NCBI GenBank assembly: GCA_949128115.1
Contig: OX421963.1
Span: forward strand, 3,224,001 to 3,288,000
Reading direction: 5' to 3'
Source: Anaspis maculata
Lineage: Eukaryota > Arthropoda > Insecta > Coleoptera > Scraptiidae
DNA length: 64,000 nucleotides
A model generated the notes under the pieces. It made no database searches and was not told where the DNA came from. It saw only the letters and a list, made by a program, of their open reading frames with translations. Shown here one piece after another: positions 11,104-20,591 of this stretch (position 1 is the stretch's first letter; every line of letters starts with the position of its first letter). The position numbers and the translations under genes are program-made.

Positions 11104-11385
11104 TAAATTCAATAGACTGCCTGCAAAGATCAGAGCAATAGACTGGCCGAATTCAAGTTTCAAGTCAGAGAATTCCTGCTGGCTCAGTCTTTCTACAGTC
11201 TCGGCGACTTTTTCAACAGTGAACATACGTGAGTGTTCTCTGTCAGTCATTTATATTATGTGTAATGTTATTTATTTTACATCTTGTCCATTTATTTATT
11301 TCTTTGTGCTTATGACATTCACCCATACATTTTATTGTAATGTCCGAGGGTAAAAATAAAGCTTATTTATTTATTTATTTATAAT
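11104..11385 (+). pseudogene. LINE 3'-end relic with (TTTA)n tail
   Basis: Translation gives NRLPAKIRAID, a frame change, then FKFQVREFLLAQSFYSLGDF and a stop at 11230-11232. This is the C-terminal end typical of jockey/CR1-like non-LTR reverse transcriptases. After a short 3' UTR the element ends in a (TTTA)n tail near 11360-11385. Such 5'-truncated copies are the usual product of target-primed reverse transcription. It is dead. Confidence 0.65.
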
Positions 11386-12370
11386 TTTACATTGAGCCGC
11401 GGCATGTGGCTCAGGACGTCTCTCGAACAGTCCAGCACTTTTGCGTGTATTTACCAGCGTGTTATGGAGCGGCGCCTCCGCCAATTGGGCAGATGTTTCT
11501 TACTCGGTCATTGAGACTCATTGGTTAAATTGAATTGTCCAAACCTTCGCGTATGTTCTCGAATCCACTAGAGCTTCGCAACTAGTAACACTGAGATCTG
11601 ATGCAAACAGTCTAGAAGGACCGCGTGTGCTCTCAAATGCACGCGAGTCTCGCCACTCGCCACTCGTAACAGTAGAAAGAAAAATGTGATTTTCGAGGTG
11701 ATTTTTCTCAGGGATAATTTTTTCAGCACTTGAATCTAAGCTCAACACTATGAAAACAAAGAATCAAATTTGAGAAATTGCATAGAAGAATAAACGTGAG
11801 GGAGGGAGGGATGTTATATTTTTCTGAATCAGGAGGACTAGAAGAATTTTTCTCAAAGTTCGATCGGTTCAAACTGGGACACCTGATGTAGATACATATC
11901 AGGTCTTCATTCAACTCCGTAGACCACGTGGTCAAGTTTTTGAGCAACCAGTCATGCAGTTCGAAAAATTTCTCGAGAAATTGGGTCTTGTTTCGCACGA
12001 TGTCCAACTGGTTGCCCAAAAACCTGGTCACGTAGTTTTCGGGATTACACGGTACATAACATTATTATGCTAATGAGTGAAATCTGGTCAGTTGAAGTCG
12101 GCCCGGCCCGGCATGGCTCGGTCTGCTTCGCGATCTCATCCTCCGTTTGGTGAGTTGAACGAAACGACTGATGGTGGACTTTGATGAAATATTTTGTCAA
12201 TAAGGATCTTGAGCATGTCGTTTTTTTGGCTATGATAATGATATTATGTCTATGAGTTAATAAGTTGCATAGATACAATGGGGTCATAACCTAAAGGTAT
12301 AAGTTACCCAAGTCAAGTTGCATTGATAAACTTGTTTTTAATCAATCAATACCACAGATTGTCCTTATAA
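11386..12370. other. Unassigned sequence upstream of the tRNA gene
   Basis: No protein gene or clear repeat recognised. Confidence 0.35.
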
Positions 12371-12443
12371 GTTTCCGTGGTGTAGTGGTTATCACATCCG
12401 CCTAACACGCGGAAGGTCCCCGGTTCGATCCCGGGCGGAAACA
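12371..12443 (+). tRNA. tRNA-Val (anticodon AAC)
   Basis: All parts of a tRNA can be read. The acceptor stem pairs GTTTCCG with CGGAAAC. The D arm contains GTGTAGTGGTTATCAC. The anticodon stem pairs TCCGC with GCGGA around loop CTAACAC, giving anticodon AAC. The T arm is CCCGG-TTCGATC-CCGGG, followed by discriminator A. There is no intron. The internal A-box (TGGTGTAGTGG) and B-box (GGTTCGATCCC) for RNA polymerase III are intact. It decodes valine GUU/GUC, with A34 normally modified to inosine. No mismatch breaks a stem, so the gene looks functional. Confidence 0.95.
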
Positions 12444-12445
12444 TC

Positions 12446-12454
12446 TTTTTTTTT
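12446..12454 (+). terminator. RNA polymerase III terminator of tRNA-Val
   Basis: A run of nine T residues begins three bases after the tRNA, the standard signal for polymerase III release. Confidence 0.9.
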
Positions 12455-12559
12455 AGTCTGAACGTTTGGGATAAATAAAGAAAAATAATGAACCTTTCTT
12501 TTAATTTTACCTGCTAGGGTTCGGCAATGGCGGCGTAACATTTCCGATTCAGTTGACCG

Positions 12560-12910
12560 ATATGAATGAAATGAGGTCTTTTCAACCGATTTTGATCAAA
12601 TTTGAACCAAAGTGTACTGAAAAAATAAATCTCTTTCGAACACTGAAAACGGGTTGCATAAAAAATTTCCAGGGCCCTATACTATAATAGAGGAAGCCTT
12701 CCTCTTTTGACCCTTATTTTTTAACCCCTGTAGCCATTTCTTAGACCATTGCTCATATATTCGAGGTCGACGTTCTCTCATGATTTCCCAAACTGAAATA
12801 TGTTTTCCACGTGTTCTGAGTTCAAATGTCACCAAAATCGGTTTTCATTATTATACAACCTACAATATACAGGGTGTCCCAAAACTTTTTTGTTGATGCG
12901 ACACCCTGCA
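12560..12910 (+). mobile_element. Foldback-family fragment ending in a 43-bp mini-palindrome
   Basis: Bases 12575-12690 share the CAACCGATTTTGATCAAATT and TTTGAACCAAAGT blocks with the fragments at 5290, 22190, 37180 and 50410. At 12868-12910 a separate tiny inverted repeat starts TACAGGGTGTC and ends GACACCCTGCA: two TACAGGGTG-type termini separated by only about 20 bp. Confidence 0.5.
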
Positions 12911-14074
12911 TATTCAAATTGCAATCGATGTAGTTTTTTATATTAAATATAAATATATGCTAATAATATGATATAAATATGAATACAGTTATTTTTAAAG
13001 GTAAATCGTCAAAAAAATCACCGAAATCCCACGATACTGAACTAACCTCCGTTTATTTGGCTGGAAAATTTCTCAGATCTCACAGTGGGTCCGATTTAGA
13101 AATTTCTGGCCAAAACTCCGAGTTTTACGTAACTATCCCGTAATGAGCTCACGAATTCAGTAAAAATATTGAAAAAATTATTTTTGATGGAATAGGGTAG
13201 TTTTTAGGGGATGGAAATAGAAACATCAGAATAAATTCTGAAACTTTGGATTTTTATTGGAATGAACTCTTAAATTTACAGAAAAATAATCAAGAGAATC
13301 TACTTGATAGGTGAGGGTAGTTTTTGGGGCGGTGGAAATGGAAAAATCCGAATAAAGATCTGAAACTTCGGATTCATATCGAAATATAACTTGGTCATTG
13401 ACTGAAAAAGCATTGAACAGGTGTATGCCAAAACAAATTTCGTTTCGATACAACAAAGCAAACCAGAGATCAACTGAAAAAATATTAAGAACGGACGGTA
13501 CACATTGGAAAAAATCACAAATTCTTGAAGTCTTTTGAAGCGAAGTTTATTGAAATTCCACTAGTCCCTGCACTAAACAAGATTCTTTTGATCGATTAGA
13601 GTTGAAATATCAAGTGCTACGATCATTTTTTGTTTTGAGATACAAAATACGTTGACATGAGAAAATTTAAATTTGGAATTTGGTTTACATTTTTCGTAGA
13701 ATGGCTGTGTTGTTGCTCTCAATTTAATGGTGCGATTCTCTAAAAAATTACATTCCATAAAGGCTCTGTTACGTTGTTATTACCTAGGCAACAGCCAATG
13801 GCCGACCCGAATTTTTACATAACAGAGTGTTTATGGAATGTTATTTTTTACAGAATACCACTATAAAACTGTTGTTCTACATCATTGTTTTTGACATGAT
13901 ATCAATATTTTGGCATTGCGCCATTTTTGATGAATAATCAAGGGTTTCTATGGAAACAAATAAAGTTCTGGAAGATGTTATCAAATAAATTATTTTTGTA
14001 GAATTGTCTCGGCTGCAAGATGGTCTGTTGGAAAGAATAATTGGCATAGTCGCATCCGCGAGTCCTCCATACAT
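12911..14074. other. Unassigned AT-rich sequence, probably old transposon body
   Basis: No coding region recognised. A block of about 120 bp around GGGTAGTTTTT(A/G)GGGG occurs twice, near 13195 and 13316. The 3' part lies directly upstream of a Tc1-like relic and may belong to it. Confidence 0.35.
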
Positions 14075-14335
14075 GTAGGGAAGTTGAGCATCGGGCAAAT
14101 ATCGTCAATGAATTTTCAAAACGAAAAACGTTAGACGAATGGATTGGCCGGTCAACTCTCCAGTTCTCAATACCATTGAGCACGTTTGGAGTGCTCTGCT
14201 CTGAAGTTGTGAGAAACTTTACACGAAGAGAGTGGATGGCCATTTCAGCTGACATCATGAATAGTCATGTTAAGTAAGCCACGAAGATGTCAAGAAGTCG
14301 TAAGGGCCTGTATAATCAACAACAATGACAACAAA
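14075..14335 (+). pseudogene. Tc1-like transposase relic
   Basis: Reading across frames gives WPVNSPVLNTIEHVWSAL (14142-14200), corresponding to the WPxxSPDLNPIExxWxxL block of Tc1-like transposases, followed by REEWMAI and a degenerate C-terminal tail. A stop after SALL and frame changes show it is inactive. In this copy the aspartate of SPDLNP is replaced by valine. Confidence 0.7.
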
Positions 14336-14427
14336 TTGCCGCAATCATGAACATGGATTGGCAGAAGAACGATTGTTCAAGCAAAAATGGACGTTTCAGA
14401 AGGAGTATGTAGTATCTTTCTTCACAC

Positions 14428-14592
14428 CACTAACTTTGGATTCAGAAAATCGACCTTCTGAGACACAGTTTGGAATGTGATGTGGAAACTCATGTGTATG
14501 ATGGAGCCATTTCGCTCAAATTTTTGAACGACATTCCACATTGTGTGCTCAGAAGGTCGATTTTCTAGATCCAAAGTTATCCGCGTGAAAAA
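14428..14592. repeat. Imperfect hairpin, arms about 60 bp
   Basis: The left arm near 14430-14488 (ACTTTGGATTCAGAAAATCG, then ACCTTCTGAG) is complementary to the right arm near 14533-14580 (CTCAGAAGGT, then CGATTTTCTAGATCCAAAGT). It looks like a small foldback or MITE remnant. Confidence 0.65.
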
Positions 14593-14619
14593 TGTAAATC
14601 AGTGGAAATTATTGAAAGT

Positions 14620-15890
14620 TGCACTTTTTTCTTTTGGGGGTGGAAGTTGGAGGCGGCGCCATATCAAAAGTAGCCTATTCTTCCCCATTTTCAGTTAGCT
14701 ATCTATATAGCGAAAGAATTAGATTGTTATGTCTTCGGGTTTATATTTTTCATTTATCTCTCACTTTGATGGCAGCGTGTGGGCATTCGGCAAAGTAACT
14801 GTTGCACAGTTTGAGTTGGGAGTTTCTAAATGTAAGGGAAATATGACAATCAGTGAAAATTGTGGAAGTTGCATTTTTTTTTGGTTGGAGGCGGCAGCTG
14901 GAGGCGGCGGCTAATTAAAAGAGGCCCATCTTTTTCCAATTTCAGTCAGCTATCAATATAGTGGAAGAATTGGATCGCTATGTCTTCAGGTTCATGTTTT
15001 ACATTTATCTCTCACTTTGGGGGCGGCGTGTGGGAGCGGCAGAGTTTGGCAAAGAAATTCTTGCACAGTTTGAGTCAAGAGTTTCTGAATGTTCGAGGTA
15101 ACATTATCAGCTAAATCAATGAAAATTGTTGAAAGTTGCACTTTTTTCTTTTGGGGGCGGAAGCTGGAGGCGGCGCCATATCAAAAGTAGCCTATCCTTT
15201 TCCATTTTTAGTCAGCTATCCATATAGCGAAAAACTTAGATCGCTATGTCTTCGGGTTTATGTTTTTCATTTATCTCTTACTTTGGGGGCGGCGTGTGGG
15301 AGCGGCAGCGTTCGGCTGAGCAAATGGTGCACAATTTGAGTTGGCAGTTCCTAAATGTTCAAGGGAACATCTCAATCAGTAACATTTGTGAAAGTTGCAC
15401 TTTTCATCATTTGGGGGCGGCGACTAACCAAAAGTAGCCTATCCTTTCCCATTTTTAGTCAGCTATTTATATACCGAAAGAATCAGATCGCTATGTCTTC
15501 GGGTTCATGTTTTTCATTTTAAAGTGATTGGGGGCGGTTTTTAGCAGTTTTTTCAAGTCGGCGGCGCATATTGAAGACGGATTGTTTCTTGGCTTACGTT
15601 TATAAATGGCAACTATGTATTATTCAAAAAATGAGAACACCAGAGCATCAGGTCTGGTAGAAAGTGCAATATTATGTTATTTCAAGTTTATCGGGGGCGG
15701 TTTTCTCTATGTTGGCGGCGCAATATAGACATCCAATATAGCCTAGCCCTCCTTTGAGAGTGGCAGCTATGTAACAGCGAAAAAATTAGAAAGCTAGGTC
15801 GTCTAGTTTGGGAGGAGTTCGAGGAACAGACGGACGGACGGACAAAGCGGTTGCAATAGCGATTTTCATTAAGATGGAAAATGCGCTGAA
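14620..15890 (+). repeat. GGGGGCGGC-rich satellite, unit about 260 bp
   Basis: The block AAGTTGCA(C/T)TTTTTT recurs at about 14620, 14868, 15131 and 15393, so units are about 248-263 bp. Each unit contains TGGAGGCGGCG, AAAAGTAGCCTATC, TTAGTCAGCTAT and CGCTATGTCTTCGGG. The last part, 15540-15890, is more diverged and ends in a (GACG)n-like run (CAGACGGACGGACGGAC) near 15829. Confidence 0.85.
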
Positions 15891-16084
15891 AATCTTTGAA
15901 AAATGTAGAAAATACAGCGTCTTCCATTGTGGAAACTCAATTTGAATCACCCTCCATTTCAGCACATTCTGGTTATTGAAAAGTAACTAGAAAATTGAAC
16001 TGTTAACTTTTTTCAGGGACACTTTTCGAAAAAAACCTAGCATTCTGAATCTAGGGTTAAAAGATTGGCACTTGAAGCACTAGT
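15891..16084. other. Short unassigned spacer
   Basis: Nothing recognised between two satellite blocks. Confidence 0.3.
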
Positions 16085-18205
16085 GAACGCCCTCGTGAAC
16101 CCTTTGTGCCTTCATGTGATATTCAGCCTCCTATCGGGCTCCATTGTGTAATTTGGAATCCCGAATGAGCCCCCTTATGTGTTTCTTGGCCTTCAAAATT
16201 CCATTATGCCCTCTTTTATCATCTTGTGTTATCCAGAGCTTTATGGGCCCCCTTCTTGCTTCTTTAATGTAATTTGAAGCTCTGCTGAGTCCCCTTGTAT
16301 CTTCCATTACTTTCGGATCAGTAAGCACCTCTGTCGCGTCATGTCATTCGGAGCCCTATCAGTCGGAGCATTAGTAAGTCTGTTGCGTCTATGAAGACAC
16401 AATGAGTAACATGAGTGATATTCCGACCCTTGTTGGCCCCCCTTTTGTCTGCAAGTGTAGTTGTAATTAGCCCCGTCATGTTTTTTCATGGCTTTTAGAG
16501 TACCAGTGAGCCCCTGTCGCCTCCTTTTGTTGAACATTTCTCTGTGACTTACGCAGCTCCATCGGGCCTCCTTTGCTCTTATGTATCGTTTGGAGCCCCA
16601 GTGTTCTGTTCCAGTGAGCCCCTTGTTGCCTTAGTGACCCTTTAAGAGCCCCCTTGTCTCTTCAACATCTTTTGAACCTCTGCTAAGACCCATAGCATTT
16701 TTGCCGTGGCTCACAGAGCTCTATCGGCCCCCTTGTGTCCCCATGAGCCTCCTTTTTACTGTAGCTTTCAGAATTCCAACGAGTCCCCTTGTGCCTCCTC
16801 GCGTTGTTAAAGGCCTCAGTGGCCATCCAAGGGCCCCCTTGTTTCTTCAACGTCTTTTGAAGTCCTGCTGAGCACCTTAGCATTTTCCCGTAGCTTACGG
16901 AGACTTATCGGGCCTCCTTGTGCCCTCATGTATCGTTTACAGCCCTGATGGCTCCCTTATTTTTTTTTTGCCTTTTTGTTATCCAGAGCTTCATTGGACC
17001 CCCCTTGTTCCATCCCGAATGAGCCCCCTTATGTGTTTCTTGGCCTTCAAAATTCCATTATGCCCTCTTTTATCATCTTGTGTTATCCAGAGCTTTATGG
17101 GCCCCCTTCTTGCTTCTTTAATGTAATTTGAAGCTCTGCTGAGTCCCCTTGTATCTTCCATTACTTTCGGATCAGTAAGCACCTCTGTCGCGTCATGTCA
17201 TTCGGAGCCCTATCAGTCGGAGCATTAGTAAGTCTGTAGTGTCTATGAAGACACAATGAGTAACATGAGTGATATTCCGACCCTTGTTGGCCCCCCTTTT
17301 GTCTGCAAGTGTAGTTGTAATTAGCCCCGTCATGTTTTTTCATGGCTTTTAGAGTACCAGTGAGCCCCTGTCGCCTCCTTTTGTTGAACATTTCTCTGTG
17401 GCTTACGCAGCTCCATCGGGCCTCCTTTGCTCTTATGTATCGTTTGGAGCCCCAGTGTTCTGTTCCAGTGAGCCCCTTGTTGCCTTAGTGACCCTTTAAG
17501 AGCCCCCTTGTCTCTTCAACATCTTTTGAACCTCTGCTAAGACCCATAGCATTTTTGCCGTGGCTCACAGAGCTCTATCGGCCCCCTTGTGTCCCCATGA
17601 GCCTCCTTTTTACTGTAGCTTTCAGAATTCCAACGAGTCCCCTTGTGCCTCCTCGCGTTGTTAAAGGCCTCAGTGGCCATCCAAGGGCCCCCTTGTTTCT
17701 TCAACGTCTTTTGAAGTCCTGCTGAGCACCTTAGCATTTTCCCGTAGCTTACGGAGACTTATCGGGCCTCCTTGTGCCCTCATGTATCGTTTACAGCCCT
17801 GATGGCTCCCTTATTTTTTTTTTTTTGCCTTTTTGTTATCCAGAGCTTCATTGGACCCTCCTTGTTCCTTCGACGTATTTTGAAGCCCTGCTGAGCCCCT
17901 TCACATTTCTCCTGCTGACCTTTGGAGCATTATTAGACACCTCGATAGACACCTTGTGCCTTCATTATGATGTTCGGAGCTCTATCAAGCCTCCTTGTGT
18001 CCGCCAGTGCAGTTTAGGACACTTTTTAATTAGCTCATTTATGTTTTTTTCTTGACTTTCAGAGTACCACAGTAAGCTCCCTATTGACTTCTTTTGTTAT
18101 ATAGAGCTCCATTAGGCCCCCTTGTGTCCTCAATATCGTTTGAAACTCAGCTGAGCCCCCTTGCACTTTTCCATGGCCTTCGGAGCTCTATTTGTTCTCT
18201 TTTGT
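16085..18205 (+). repeat. GAGCCCC-rich satellite, second block
   Basis: It has the same degenerate unit as at 2440-3995 (GAGCCCCCTTGTG followed by a 20-30 bp variable part). It includes an almost identical 854-bp tandem duplication, listed separately. Open frames here recur with the duplication and show no protein-family features. Confidence 0.8.
16157..17870 (+). repeat. Recent 854-bp tandem duplication
   Basis: The segment starting ATCCCGAATGAGCCCCCTTA at 16157 starts again at 17011. Throughout the two copies the offset stays at 854 bp. I see only a few substitutions (for example TGTTGCGTC versus TGTAGTGTC near 16381/17235, and GTGACTTAC versus GTGGCTTAC near 16546/17400) and a difference in poly-T length near 16965/17819. 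Either a very young duplication or an assembly artefact fits. Confidence 0.9.
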
Positions 18206-18209
18206 CCTC

Positions 18210-18556
18210 ATGACGTTCTGCCGCACAAATAATACGAGAGGACTGCGCTGCTGGGGTCCCAGGCTGTACAATGAGCTGCCCGATAAGTTTCGCTTGTTCC
18301 TGAGAACCTCTTCATCAAAAAAATTAAACTACACTTACCACACCTCCTAAAAAAAAGCTTATACACTGTCGAGGAATTTTTTAATCATCTTGAGTTTTGA
18401 TGTACAATTTGAATATGTTATGTTTTGTTATCTACATTAGTCTTTCATTTATACATCGTTTATTTATATACCATATCACTACCTTCGAAATGTTCGACGT
18501 TTCTCTGTAATTGTTATTATAGGGAATAAAACCAATCTATCTATCTATCTATCATG
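18210..18556 (+). pseudogene. LINE 3'-end relic with (ATCT)n tail
   Basis: Bases 18234-18350 encode TRGLRCWGPRLYNELPDKFR and LFLRTSSSKK, ending at a TAA stop. WGPRLYNELP is the motif found at the C-terminal end of many jockey/CR1-like reverse transcriptases. A 3' UTR follows with AATAAA at 18525-18530, and the element ends in (ATCT)n at about 18535-18553. It was inserted into the GAGCCCC satellite, which resumes at about 18555. Confidence 0.7.
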
Positions 18557-18835
18557 TGTCATTTGGGGCCCTGATGAGCCCCTTCGTGTTTTTTTTTGTA
18601 GCTTCAAGAACTCCACTAAGCTCCCTTGTGCCTTCTCAAGTTGTTGGACTTTCAGAGCATTAGTGACTATTTTGTGCCTTCATGTAATATTTGGAGCCCA
18701 ATTGGACCCCCTTATTTTTATGTTTTTTTCAAACCTTTTTGAGCCCCCTTGTGTCTTTATGTGTAATAAGTCCCCTTACGTCGGAACCCTTACGAGCCTT
18801 AGTTGCCTCTTCATGCTTATCTTTCGGTTCTCTTG
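18555..18835 (+). repeat. GAGCCCC-rich satellite, continuation after the LINE relic
   Basis: Units such as GCCCTGATGAGCCCCTTCGTG resume on the far side of the LINE relic and then fade out. This shows the LINE inserted into an existing array. Confidence 0.65.
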
Positions 18836-18899
18836 CGAATGTTCCGTGTGACGGTGACTAATAATTGTCCGACCACGCATCACGAATTGTCGTTCCTCT

Positions 18900-19065
18900 T
18901 GCGACGAATTGTCCTAGAATCGATCATAGCAGCTGGGATGGAGCCGCCATTTCTACCCGAATAGTGCTTTTCAAATCATGCAGTGCAGCAGGTGCTGTGG
19001 TGAATATTTACTCTTCAAGGTAACCCCACAAGATGAAGTCCACTGGAGCTAGATCGGGTCTTATC
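18900..19065 (-). pseudogene. mariner-like transposase relic (C-terminal, minus strand)
   Basis: The minus strand reads DLAPVDFILWGYLEE, a stop, then IFTTAPAALHDLKSTIRVEM. This matches the D-x-(S/A)P-x-DF-x-LWG-x-L block and following helix of mariner-like transposases. The in-frame stop and small size show it is dead. A second fragment lies in the opposite direction at 19135-19350. Confidence 0.65.
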
Positions 19066-19134
19066 TCAAAGGATGTTTCCTGGAAAAGTGATTCCCAAAC
19101 TGGGGGGGACATCAGTTTAGGTCTCCAAGCAGGA

Positions 19135-19350
19135 AGTCCCGATGTTCATTAATGGAAAAGCAGACACCTTAGCTCCTGCTACACTGGATGGGCTAAAAAA
19201 CAATATTCTGGAAGAAATGGCGGCTATTCCAGCTGCCATGTGTAAGCAAACTAAGGCGAATTTCGGGTCTGGACTTGAGAAGGTCCAGCGGCGAGAGGAA
19301 AGAAGTCTTGACGAATTTGATGAATTTGTCTTGATGAACATGTCTTGATG
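19135..19350 (+). pseudogene. mariner-like transposase relic (C-terminal, plus strand)
   Basis: The frame reads MFINGKADTLAPATLDGLKN, then NILEEMAAIPAAMCKQ, corresponding to the end of mariner-like transposases (family pattern LKxxIxxEIAAIPxxMC). The catalytic region is missing. The same region of a related protein lies on the opposite strand at 18900-19065, giving an inverted arrangement. Confidence 0.65.
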
Positions 19351-20382
19351 AATTTCCCAAGTTTTTAGATTAGGATTTCTTTTGGAAAAATTCATTAAGA
19401 TAATTTCTTACCTCCTTAACGATTTTTTTTAAAGCGGCGCGATATTTTGGACAAGTGTAGTTTCCAAATGGAATTGTTTGGCGAAACAAAAAAAATGTAA
19501 CACCTGACTAGAGTGTCGCATAAACAATGTTTTTTTGCGACACCCTCTATCTTATACTCGATTTTATATGTTGTAGAAAATTGTATTGTAGTAAATTGTA
19601 ACATTTCCAAATGGAAATGTTTGGCAAAAAAAGGAAAGTTTTCTCACCTTTCAATTATTAGGAGAGAGAAATTCTTGCGTGATCACTCTGTATGTTCAAC
19701 TTGTGAGATGGGTGGGTGATCTTTGATTTTCTGAATTTGTCCTTTCCAAAAGCGTCGCGTTACCAGCAGACTTCCAGGCCCAGTCCAGGTACTCAACTCA
19801 AATCGGAATCAAGCTGAACGTAACTACTTTTTATTTCACCAGATTATTGAGAAAATCGGTTGAGAAACCATAATTTCGAAAGCAAAATGAAACTTGCGTT
19901 TTTTTTGCACACCCGGTGCTCTGTGTTTATGAAAAAAGCGCCCATAAAAGCGCAAACTATGACTAATCAGCGTGGAAATAAAAGTTCAATATCAATTAGT
20001 TTGCGCATAAAAATCGAATTTTTATTTTGTATTGTATAGAGTTTGCGGAACTATGAAATTTCGGGAAAATTATCCGACGCCAACGGCGAGCATGCGTCGA
20101 TTCAAACACGCTCCCGCTTCCCAGCTTTAAATATTCCCATCGCCAAGAACTTTTCCGCATTTGAATCTCAACTTCGCACCTTTCTAAAGCACTCACCTAT
20201 AATAAATCTATACAGCAGTAGTAATTACTACTTGCTATACTCGCCTTGCTACTGTACCAATTACTCACTCTGCCTGTAACAATTCTCGAATATAAGCAAA
20301 AAAATATTTGTATATGCATTTTTGGTGCTTTCTTACCAAATAAAAAGTGTCGTGCCAAATTCATATTTTTACAAAAAAAAAA
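19351..20382. other. Upstream region of cycle: transposon tail and presumed promoter/5' UTR
   Basis: Bases 19430-19640 hold duplicated short blocks (GTTTCCAAATGGAATTGTTT near 19458, ATTTCCAAATGGAAATGTTT near 19601) and GCGACACCCTCTA, which look like DNA-transposon ends. Bases 20075-20150 are locally GC-richer and could belong to the promoter or a 5' UTR exon. I see no certain TATA box or 5' splice site. Confidence 0.3.
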
Positions 20383-20591
20383 ATGGTGGCGCGGAATTTT
20401 TCGGTGCAGGAAATTCCCTACTCGCGTCTGTTACAAGTGCCGAGTGATGACGAACGCGATTTCATAACACTGGAAGAACTCAAACCGGCCATAGATCAGC
20501 AAACTATCCATCAACATCAACAACAACAACACCAGCAGCAGCAGCAGCAGCATTATCAACCGACCTATTATGAATTATCAAACATATCTGA
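20383..20591 (+). CDS. cyc: cyc exon 1 (start codon, Gln-rich stretch)
   Basis: Starts at ATG 20383 in an A-rich context favourable for initiation and encodes [20 protein letters not shown] onward, including a CAA/CAG run giving a His/Gln-rich tract (about 20511-20560). It ends in phase 2 at GA|GTAAGT. The repeat-like CAG/CAA tract may vary in length between individuals. Confidence 0.8.

Noticed and set aside
16131..17737. Repeated minus-strand open frames in the GAGCCCC satellite (apparent gene family)
   Set aside because: They recur because of the 854-bp duplication, and the peptides have no recognisable domain.
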